From contig JAGLQP010000103.1 in the NCBI GenBank assembly GCA_023136785.1, positions 1-6,722 on the forward strand: a stretch of 6,722 bases of DNA. The letters run 5' to 3'. Every line of letters starts with the position of its first letter. Position 1 is the first letter of the stretch. The notes beneath the pieces were generated by a model that had not been told where the DNA came from, searched no databases, and saw nothing but the letters and a program-made list of their open reading frames with translations. The stretch is from Spirochaetales bacterium (GTDB lineage: Bacteria; Spirochaetota; Spirochaetia; SZUA-6; DRHE01). Below, piece by piece: positions 1 through 5,594 of the stretch. Made by a program: the position numbers and the translations under genes.

Positions 1-402
1 ACGCGCCTTTTTCCAGTACCCACAGGTGTAGGCCATTCTCTTGTCGAGCATCGCCCGGTACAGATCGTTGCCTTTGTCGTAGTGCTGTTCTCCCACCTGA
101 AAAGCGCGGCTGCGCTTTTGAAGGTTGAAGAGCTTGGATTTTAGAACCTGCAGCTTCAGCTTCAAGCTGCCCTTAACCTTTTGCTCCAGACCCGCCGCGG
201 TTATCCGGGCGATCAGTTGATCCAGAGCCGGAGTATCCCACCAGCCGTCCATGTAGGATTCACCCAGCCCCAGGGCGGCGTCGGTAATCAGCCGCCGGTA
301 AAGCTGTTCGTTGCGGACCTGCATGTCGTAGGCTTTGTCCCCGTTCATCGTGATGCCGGCCAGGCCAAACAGATGTTCAATCACCTCTTTGCTTTTTGCC
401 AT
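1..402 (-). CDS. cfa: Cyclopropane-fatty-acyl-phospholipid synthase, N-terminal part (cut by left edge)
   Basis: The enzyme transfers a methylene group from S-adenosylmethionine to the double bond of unsaturated acyl chains in membrane phospholipids. The 134 visible residues match the N-terminal lipid-binding domain of E. coli Cfa almost collinearly: AGITMNG near residue 15, LGLGESYMDGWWD at 44-56, KLFNLQ near 90, VGEQHYDKGNDLY at 103-115 and YTCGYWK at 125-131. The SAM-binding methyltransferase domain lies outside the window. The start is the ATG at 402-400, seven bases after an AAGGAG ribosome site (415-410). A second ATG at 407 is out of frame, sits only two bases from that site and stops after eight codons, so it is unlikely to be used. 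The gene is divergent from the threonine operon and has its own upstream control region. The family call is secure. The rest of the gene cannot be judged here. Confidence 0.95.
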   Translation of the reverse strand, partial: MAKSKEVIEHLFGLAGITMNGDKAYDMQVRNEQLYRRLITDAALGLGESYMDGWWDTPALDQLIARITAAGLEQKVKGSLKLKLQVLKSKLFNLQKRSRAFQVGEQHYDKGNDLYRAMLDKRMAYTCGYWKKAR

Positions 403-446
403 GCCATTTCTCCTTTGAGGGCTCGCTCAGTGTACCACGGGTTTAG

Positions 447-480
447 CCGGAAGGCCAGTTTATGCGGTTTCTGGTTCCGG
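447..480. repeat. Interrupted inverted repeat (10-bp arms) in the cfa / threonine-operon spacer
   Basis: The left arm is CCGGAA, a GG bulge, then CCAG (447-458). The right arm is CTGG followed by TTCCGG (471-480). The arms pair perfectly over ten base pairs around a 12-base centre, apart from the two-base bulge, and a further G-U pair at 446/481 is possible. The repeat lies over the candidate cfa promoter. There is no T-run after either arm, so it does not look like an intrinsic terminator. It could be an operator for a dimeric regulator or a hairpin in the cfa mRNA leader. The dyad itself is read directly from the sequence; its role is inferred. Confidence 0.6.
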
Positions 481-484
481 TCAA
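457..484 (-). promoter_or_regulatory. Candidate sigma70-type promoter for cfa
   Basis: Read on the minus strand, TTGACC (484-479) is followed after 16 bases by TAAACT (462-457). These match the consensus -35 and -10 boxes at 5 of 6 and 4 of 6 positions. They would give a leader of about 45-50 bases before the cfa start. An alternative -10 box, TACACT (434-429), lies closer to the gene but has only a poor -35 (TGGCCT) at 17-base spacing. Both options place the dyad at 447-480 inside or directly upstream of the promoter. This is a consensus match by eye only. Confidence 0.35.
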
Positions 485-506
485 ACACCTTCACTGCCCG
501 ACTTCA

Positions 507-542
507 ATGGACACCGGCACCTTTCTCACAGCAATGACCTGA
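507..542 (+). CDS. Possible threonine-rich leader peptide ahead of the threonine operon
   Basis: This 11-codon open frame reads MDTGTFLTAMT and carries four threonine codons (ACC, ACC, ACA, ACC). It sits 125 bases upstream of the first gene of an operon that makes threonine. Threonine-rich leader peptides (thrL in E. coli) control such operons by transcription attenuation. Against the idea, no Shine-Dalgarno sequence precedes the ATG and no obvious promoter is seen upstream. The only hairpin followed by a T-run (near 619-638) has a stem of just four base pairs. The composition could be chance, so this is a weak call. Confidence 0.22.
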   Translation: MDTGTFLTAMT

Positions 543-667
543 GAGAGCCGTATTTTGCTGCGGATCGGCGAGACCCACCGATGTGTTTCCAGCACAGGAC
601 CAGAAGTACACTGCTGCAATCCCCAGGGATAGATTTTTCTCGGCTTTGTCGATAGTATTGCTGCCAA

Positions 668-2053
668 ATGAAGGTCCTCAGCTTCGCGGAACAGGCCCTG
701 AAAGACGCGCAATCCATACAGACTCTACGCCAGGTGGTAAACGAGGCCGTCGCCGGTGAAACCACCGCATTGGTCCTGGTCGTGTCTTCCCTGCAGGGTG
801 TGCGGGAGGCTTTGGTCGAAGCGGCCGGGCAGGCAGAAGAAGGATCCGGTAGCTATCTTGAGCAAATCGACAACCTCCGGGAGCGGGTTCTGGAGATCAT
901 CCGCGGGCTGTTCAGCCCCCGGGAACAATCCGGGGTGATCACGGCTGTTCAGATCCTGCTCAACGATTTGGAGGACATCCTGCATGGAGTCCAGCTGATT
1001 CGTGAGTGCTCCCCCCGGACCCTCGATCTTGTGCTCAGCTTCGGGACCCAGATCAGCAGTATTTTGACAAGCCGCTACCTGGAGAAGGAGGGGCTCGCCG
1101 TTCGGACAGAGGACAATCCGGGAATCGTGCTGCGGATGAATCAGCACGGGATGCTTCAGGTGGACTTTCAGAGAAGCTACGAGAGCATTGGCAGCACCCT
1201 GGGAAGAGATGAGGCGATTCCGATTGTTGCCGGCGGGATAGCCCGCTCAGAGGATGGAGCGATCACGATCCTGCAGAGCGACGGCAGCGACTTGAGCGCC
1301 TCCCTGATCGGGGCGGCCTTGAATGCCGAAATCATCGAGATGTGGACAGGGATGGACGGTGTGCTGAGCGCCGATCCAGGGTACGTCCCCGAAGCTTTCG
1401 TGATCCCCGCCCTGAGCTACCAGGAAGCGATGGAGCTTTCCTTCTTCGGGGCCCGGATGATACACTCCCAGTCCCTGGTTCCGGCCATGGAGGCAGGGAT
1501 TCCCATCCAGATTCGCAACCTGGAGCGGCCGGAGCTCTCCGGAACACGGATCTGCATCGATCCCCAGCGCAAGCAGACAGCCATTGTGGGCATCGCTTCG
1601 ATCGAACCGGTTGCACTGGTCAACATCGAAGGGGGAGGCATGGTCGGCGTTCCGGGTATCGCCGCCCGGATTTTTGCCACCCTGGCTCAGGCTGCAACGA
1701 ACATCATCATGATCTCTCAAGCCTCCTCGGAGCACAGTATCTGCGTGGTCTTTCGCCAGGAGGAGGCCGAAGGGGCACTCGAAGCTCTGCGGGCCGAGCT
1801 GGCACCGGAGATTCGGGCCAAACAGATCCAGAACTTCGATTTGAGAAAAGACCTGGCCATTCTGGCGGCGATCGGCGAGAACATGCGGGGGACCCCGGGA
1901 ATTTCAGGCAAACTATTCAGTGCGCTCGGGGCGGCCGGAATCAACATTCTGGCGATTGCCCAGGGCTCTTCAGAAACGAACATTTCTTTTGTCATCGAGA
2001 AAGCGGGAGAACCGGAATCCCTCAAGACGATTCACCGAGTCTTTCTTGGCTAG
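668..2053 (+). CDS. Aspartate kinase family protein (ThrA/LysC type) with degenerate catalytic site and intact tandem ACT domains
   Basis: Active members phosphorylate aspartate at the start of lysine, methionine and threonine synthesis. The 461 residues align end to end with the aspartokinase part of E. coli ThrA: kinase-like fold about 1-295, ACT domains about 312-378 and 396-460. Strong family matches include SYQEAMELSFFGARMIH (250-266), VPGIAARIF (328-336), ISQASSEHSI (349-358) and AIAQGSSETNIS (429-440). Catalytic signatures are altered. The N-terminal KFGGTS is SFAEQA (5-10), RGEKMS is FGTQIS (125-130), LGRxGSD is LQSDGSD (202-208), WTDVDG is WTGMDG (226-231) and DPR is DPG (236-238). 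The frame is unbroken, so this is not a decayed pseudogene by the usual signs. An in-frame stop at 653-655 and alignment of MKVLSF with MRVLKF fix the ATG at 668, although no ribosome site precedes it. Automatic annotation would call it lysC or thrA. I infer a non-catalytic regulatory protein, or an enzyme with changed chemistry. No homoserine dehydrogenase domain is attached. Confidence 0.88.
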   Translation: MKVLSFAEQALKDAQSIQTLRQVVNEAVAGETTALVLVVSSLQGVREALVEAAGQAEEGSGSYLEQIDNLRERVLEIIRGLFSPREQSGVITAVQILLNDLEDILHGVQLIRECSPRTLDLVLSFGTQISSILTSRYLEKEGLAVRTEDNPGIVLRMNQHGMLQVDFQRSYESIGSTLGRDEAIPIVAGGIARSEDGAITILQSDGSDLSASLIGAALNAEIIEMWTGMDGVLSADPGYVPEAFVIPALSYQEAMELSFFGARMIHSQSLVPAMEAGIPIQIRNLERPELSGTRICIDPQRKQTAIVGIASIEPVALVNIEGGGMVGVPGIAARIFATLAQAATNIIMISQASSEHSICVVFRQEEAEGALEALRAELAPEIRAKQIQNFDLRKDLAILAAIGENMRGTPGISGKLFSALGAAGINILAIAQGSSETNISFVIEKAGEPESLKTIHRVFLG

Positions 2054-2104
2054 ATCTTTGCTTGAGTGTTCAACGAATCATGGATGAATAGGGTGTCAAC
2101 AGTC

Positions 2105-3067
2105 ATGGGCAGGGATTCAGTTTCAGTGTTTGCGCCGGCTACCGTGGCAAATGTGGCTTCCGGTTTCGATGTGCTGGGGTTTGCTCTGGAGCGTCCCGGT
2201 GACACGGTGGTGTTGAGAAAAACCACAGAGAAACGGGTCGCCATTCTCGCCGTGGAGGGGGATGACGGTCAGCTTCCCCGGGACCCGGATAAAAACACCG
2301 CCTCGGTAGCGGCCCGGAATTTTCTCGAAGCGATAGGTTTTCCCTTCGGTTTGGAGGTCACTCTGCGAAAGCAGATGCCCATGAGCTCCGGGCTGGGAAG
2401 TTCCGCAGCCAGCTCCGTCGCCGCGGTCTATGCAGCGAATGTCCTGGCCGGTAGTCCTTTCACCGTTCGGGAGCTGCTGCCCTTTACCATGAAGGCCGAG
2501 GAGGTTGCCTGCGGGTCGGCCCACGCCGACAATGTTGCCCCCGCTCTACTTGGCGGTTTCGTATTGATACGAAGCTATGACCCCCTCGACGTGGTGCAGC
2601 TTCCCGTACCGTCCGGCCTGGCCGTTGCCACTGTTCATCCTCATACGGAGATCAAGACCGAGGATGCCCGCCGCATTCTCAAAAAGGAGCTGCGCTTGAG
2701 CGATGCGGTAAGGCAGTGGGGCAACCTGGCCGCCCTGGTGGCAGCCCTGTACGAGGGCGATCTGGAGTTGTTGAGTCGCTCCCTGCAGGATGTGGTGGCC
2801 GAGCCGCGGCGGGGTCTCCTGATCCCGGGATTTGCCAAGGTCAAGGAAGCGGCCGTTGAAAACGGCGCTTTGGGTTGCTCGATCTCCGGTTCCGGGCCCT
2901 CTCTTTTTTCTCTCTGCGCTTCCATGGAAAAGGCTCAGAATGTGGGTACAGCGATGCAGCAGGCTTTTGCAGAGGCGGGTCTGGACAGCGATATATATCT
3001 GTCACAGATCAACGAAACAGGACCTGTGATTCTTGAAGGGCAGTCGCAGGAGCGGGGGGGAAGGTGA
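2105..3067 (+). CDS. thrB: Homoserine kinase
   Basis: It phosphorylates homoserine with ATP to O-phosphohomoserine in the cytoplasm, the substrate of the next gene product. It is a GHMP-family kinase of 320 residues (E. coli ThrB has 310). The N-terminal signature VFAPATVANVASGFDVLG is at 8-25, the ATP-binding loop PMSSGLGSSAASS at 92-104, the AHADNVAPALLGG segment at 139-151, and the C-terminal glycine motif CSISGSGPSLF at 258-268. The start is uncertain. I chose ATG 2105 because family members begin a few residues before the FAPAT motif, and an AGGG lies upstream (2090-2093, 11-base gap). ATG 2084 and GTG 2066 are in frame but lack a ribosome site. It begins about 50 bases after the aspartokinase-like gene and overlaps thrC by four bases, so the three are probably cotranscribed. 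Its C-terminal end runs through a tract of seven G (3054-3060). Confidence 0.95.
   Translation: MGRDSVSVFAPATVANVASGFDVLGFALERPGDTVVLRKTTEKRVAILAVEGDDGQLPRDPDKNTASVAARNFLEAIGFPFGLEVTLRKQMPMSSGLGSSAASSVAAVYAANVLAGSPFTVRELLPFTMKAEEVACGSAHADNVAPALLGGFVLIRSYDPLDVVQLPVPSGLAVATVHPHTEIKTEDARRILKKELRLSDAVRQWGNLAALVAALYEGDLELLSRSLQDVVAEPRRGLLIPGFAKVKEAAVENGALGCSISGSGPSLFSLCASMEKAQNVGTAMQQAFAEAGLDSDIYLSQINETGPVILEGQSQERGGR
3048..3067 (+). promoter_or_regulatory. thrB-thrC junction: ribosome site, G-run and GTGA start/stop overlap
   Basis: The stop codon of thrB (TGA, 3065-3067) overlaps the GTG start of thrC (3064-3066). AGGAG at 3048-3052 lies 11 bases before that GTG, and a run of seven G (3054-3060) lies between. 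This is the usual arrangement for translational coupling by termination and re-initiation, which would keep the two sequential enzymes in similar amounts. The overlap is directly visible; the coupling is inferred. Confidence 0.6.
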
Positions 3068-4374
3068 AATTCGTCAGCACCCGGAACGGGAAAAAGCCTG
3101 TTTCTTTCCGGGAGGCCGTATTTTCCGGACTGGCCCCGGACGGGGGCTTGTACATTCCCACGGAACAACCCGATCTTCGTGCCCGAATCGGAGCATTCTC
3201 GAAAAAAAATACCTTTCAGGAAATTGCAGAAGCGCTGAGTGGGGACCTGATCGGTGAGGAACTGAGCCGGGAATCGGTGCGGCGGGTCTCCGAGAGAGCC
3301 TTCACATTTGAACCGGCCTTGCAGCCCCTCGAGGAAGGTTTGACCCTGCTCGAACTGTTCCACGGGCCTACCTGTGCGTTCAAGGATTTCGGTGCTTCGT
3401 TTCTGGCAGTGGTGATGGAGGAGTTCCTCCTGCAGGAGAGCCGCCAAGCTGTGATTCTGGTCGCTACCTCCGGAGACACCGGCAGCGCCGTGGCGCGGGC
3501 CTTTCATCGGAAAGACAGCATCGATGTGGTCATCCTCTACCCGTCAGGAAGGGTCAGCACACTGCAGGAGCAGCAGCTGACCACTCTTGGAGGCAATGTC
3601 ACTGCCCTGGAGATCCAGGGTAGTTTCGATGACTGCCAGAGGCTGGTAAAGGAAGCGTTTGTGGATTCCCGGTTGCGGGAAAGCCTTGTTTTGAGCTCGG
3701 CCAACTCGATCAATCTCGGACGGCTCATTCCCCAGGCCTTCTACTACATCTACGGAGTCTGCCGGCTTGAGCGCGCCACGGAGGAACAGCTTCTGATCTG
3801 TGTTCCCAGCGGCAATTTCGGCAACCTCACCGCCGGGGTATATGCCTGGCAGTGGGGAATGCCGGTGGACGGTTTTATTGCCGCTACAAACGTCAATGAT
3901 GTGGTTCCTGAGTACCTGATGACCGGGGAGTTCCGGCCGCGGCGTTCTCAAAAAACCCTCTCCAACGCCATGGACGTGGGCAACCCAAGCAACTTCGAGC
4001 GCCTCTCCATCATGTTCGAGGGCAGCGTCGACAAGATGAGGAAATGGATTCGGGGGGTACGGATCACCGACCAGGAAACCCGCGAGACCATGAGCCAGGT
4101 ATATCGGGACACGGGTGTTTTGATCGATCCCCACACCGCCGTGGGGGTGCTTGCCTCCCGCAGGTATCGCAGGGATTCGGGATTTGTCGGACATATTCTG
4201 ACTCTGGCTACGGCCCACCCGGGAAAGTTCGTCGATATCGTTCAGGAAGCCACCGGGGTCACCCCCGATCTGCCCGCCACCTTAGAAGACGCACTCTCAA
4301 AAAAGAAACAGGCGACAACTCTCACAGCCAGCCTGGAAGTTCTCAGAGAGTTCCTGCTCGAACACTACGGGTAG
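3064..4374 (+). CDS. thrC: Threonine synthase
   Basis: It is a pyridoxal-phosphate enzyme that converts O-phosphohomoserine to threonine and phosphate, the last step of the pathway. Its 436 residues are close to the 428 of E. coli ThrC and belong to the same long form. The N-terminal segment, MKFVST and later GLAPDGGLYIP (22-32), is typical. The cofactor lysine is K107 in GPTCAFKDFG (101-110), the same position as in E. coli. The substrate-binding VATSGDTGSA is at 133-142, YPSGRVSTLQEQQL at 159-172, SSANSINLGRL at 211-221, the phosphate-binding VPSGNFGNL at 247-255 and DVGNPSNFERL at 304-314. No key residue is missing. GTG is the start because the usual MKF N-terminus begins there and it overlaps the thrB stop. 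It ends the plus-strand operon and faces the HD-domain gene across a 45-base gap. Confidence 0.97.
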   Translation: MKFVSTRNGKKPVSFREAVFSGLAPDGGLYIPTEQPDLRARIGAFSKKNTFQEIAEALSGDLIGEELSRESVRRVSERAFTFEPALQPLEEGLTLLELFHGPTCAFKDFGASFLAVVMEEFLLQESRQAVILVATSGDTGSAVARAFHRKDSIDVVILYPSGRVSTLQEQQLTTLGGNVTALEIQGSFDDCQRLVKEAFVDSRLRESLVLSSANSINLGRLIPQAFYYIYGVCRLERATEEQLLICVPSGNFGNLTAGVYAWQWGMPVDGFIAATNVNDVVPEYLMTGEFRPRRSQKTLSNAMDVGNPSNFERLSIMFEGSVDKMRKWIRGVRITDQETRETMSQVYRDTGVLIDPHTAVGVLASRRYRRDSGFVGHILTLATAHPGKFVDIVQEATGVTPDLPATLEDALSKKKQATTLTASLEVLREFLLEHYG

Positions 4375-4385
4375 TCATCAAGAGG

Positions 4386-4414
4386 GGTGAGCTTCGACTT
4401 GGCCGCTTCTCACC
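4386..4414. terminator. Weak hairpin between convergent thrC and HD-domain gene
   Basis: GGTGAG (4386-4391) pairs with CTCACC (4409-4414) around a 17-base loop in the 45-base gap between two converging genes. Its position suits a bidirectional transcription stop. The stem is short, the loop long, and neither strand has a T-run after it, so termination here may depend on Rho or occur elsewhere. Confidence 0.22.
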
Positions 4415-4419
4415 AGTAG

Positions 4420-5514
4420 CTAATTCAGCATGCGCCAGGAATATTTTTTCCCGTCCTTACGGCGATAGGGATTGGCCTTGTTCTTTCGGTAGGTACGGTA
4501 CACCTGGCAGGCTTCGTAGTAGCCCTCCGGGCTCCAGTAGGAGGCGGATAGATCCGCCCGATACAGTTCGAGCAGCAGGGGGAACAGGGGTGAATCCATG
4601 ATCCGCTCGGAGCGATAGATGGGGAGCTGCTTCAAGGCTGCCGGCATCATGTGGTAGTGAATGAGAAAGGTGACCTCCCGGATCAGTGAAAAATCGAAGC
4701 CGAGACGGCCGAGAAACCGTGCGGCGATCTTCGAGCCCAGTTCGGCGTGGCCGTCGAAGGCTCGTTCCGGAGTGCTTGAGGCCACGGGTTTTCCGATATC
4801 GTGAAACAGGAGGGCGAGGGAGAGCACCGGATCGTGACCCTTTCGGTACTTGAAGGTCTCCAGGGTGTGTTCCCAGCCGTTTCCTTCCGGGTGGTAGTCC
4901 TTGTGGTGAGGGATGCCGGACATCTTCTGCAGCACAGGCCAGTAGGCCTCGATGAAGCCGCTTCTGTACAGGAGGGACAGTCCCTTTTGGGGATTGCTGC
5001 CCGACAGCACCGACACGAGGAGCTCCCGCTGGAAGGCGGCATCCGGTTCTGCAAAGGGTGGTTCAAGGGGATAGGCCTCGGGATCCACGACGTAGTGATA
5101 ACGGGAGCTCAGCACCGCCGCCTCCGCCAGGTACAGCAGGGAGGAGCCCCCTTTCTGCCGTACCAGCTGCTGTTTACGCAGATCCGTATAAACATCCAGT
5201 GGGTCGAAGAAAACGTCCCGATCCGGGTCGTAGAGAAGCTCCTGGACGGTGAACGGTCTGGGCGGCGGAACTACATCATCGTCGTAGCAGTGGAGCAGGT
5301 AGCGATTCTTACCCTGGCGGATCAGAGCCTCTTCATATACCAAGCCGGGATACTCCAGATCCTCGAAGGCGCCGGCCAGATTGATCAGGGAGGAGTCGGT
5401 CAACAGGTAGGCCGATGACCCGGAAGGAACCCGGAAATACCGGTCCAGAGCCGAGGTATTGCTGTAGTACACCTTGTACCCGGATTCTCGCAGGGTCTCG
5501 ATCGGGGTTTTCAT
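4420..5514 (-). CDS. HD-domain protein related to CCA-adding enzyme / poly(A) polymerase, nucleotidyltransferase head apparently inactive
   Basis: The 364-residue protein follows the class II tRNA nucleotidyltransferase plan. Residues 1-120 look like the nucleotidyltransferase head. FTVQELLYDPDRDVFFDPL (88-106) corresponds to the 'DFTINALAYDP...IDPF' block and is followed by DLRKQQLV. Residues about 160-196 match the 'ER..E..LL....P..GL.LL...GLL....PEL' neck. The C-terminal half carries an HD phosphohydrolase site with H216 (EHTLE), H238-D239 (LLFHDIGKP), H256 (DGHAELG), H286/H288 and D321. What is missing is the catalytic head: where GG.VRD..LG and the DxD metal ligands should be (about residues 13-45) the sequence reads SNTSALDRYF and then YLLTDSS. 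It is therefore unlikely to add nucleotides; the HD part may still cleave phosphoesters, substrate unknown. The ATG at 5514 follows an AAGGA site (5524-5520). It lies 80 bases downstream of serS on the same strand and may share its transcript. The true CCA enzyme should be elsewhere. Confidence 0.8.
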   Translation of the reverse strand: MKTPIETLRESGYKVYYSNTSALDRYFRVPSGSSAYLLTDSSLINLAGAFEDLEYPGLVYEEALIRQGKNRYLLHCYDDDVVPPPRPFTVQELLYDPDRDVFFDPLDVYTDLRKQQLVRQKGGSSLLYLAEAAVLSSRYHYVVDPEAYPLEPPFAEPDAAFQRELLVSVLSGSNPQKGLSLLYRSGFIEAYWPVLQKMSGIPHHKDYHPEGNGWEHTLETFKYRKGHDPVLSLALLFHDIGKPVASSTPERAFDGHAELGSKIAARFLGRLGFDFSLIREVTFLIHYHMMPAALKQLPIYRSERIMDSPLFPLLLELYRADLSASYWSPEGYYEACQVYRTYRKNKANPYRRKDGKKYSWRMLN

Positions 5515-5544
5515 GTCTATCCTTTTGGTGAGTCTTCTCTATAT

Positions 5545-5573
5545 AAGATAGCTATTTACGAATTATTGGTCTA
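5545..5573 (-). promoter_or_regulatory. Candidate promoter for the HD-domain gene
   Basis: On the minus strand TAGACC (5573-5568) and TATCTT (5550-5545) are separated by 17 bases, each matching the consensus -35 and -10 boxes at four of six positions. They lie in the only clearly A+T-rich patch of the window (about 5540-5567) and would start transcription roughly 25 bases before the ATG, just ahead of the AAGGA ribosome site. The HD gene could thus be transcribed on its own as well as from serS. This is a match by eye. Confidence 0.35.
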
Positions 5574-5594
5574 CCGTGACTAGCGGATACCCGC

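Noticed and set aside
181..537. 118-codon plus-strand open frame crossing the cfa start
   Set aside because: It is antisense to the well-supported cfa N-terminus for most of its length and shows no family resemblance.
619..638. ATCC/GGAT hairpin followed by T5 as an intrinsic terminator
   Set aside because: A four-pair stem is too weak on its own, so it is mentioned only as part of the attenuation idea.
668..2053. The aspartokinase-like gene as an ordinary pseudogene
   Set aside because: It has no internal stop, frameshift or truncation relative to the aspartokinase domain. The ACT domains are strongly conserved and the gene sits in a compact operon, so retained function is more likely than decay.
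1342..2091. Long plus-strand open frame inside the aspartokinase-like gene
   Set aside because: It is a frame-shifted shadow of the real gene: low-complexity, rich in Arg, Gly, Ser and Asp, with no family resemblance, while the other frame aligns to aspartokinase throughout.
2066..2104. Upstream GTG (2066) and ATG (2084) starts for thrB
   Set aside because: They would add 13 or 7 residues not usual before the FAPAT motif and have no ribosome site. Kept only as alternatives to ATG 2105.
3544..4218. 224-codon minus-strand open frame antisense to thrC
   Set aside because: It lies wholly within thrC, whose motifs are continuous. No domain is recognisable in the antisense frame.
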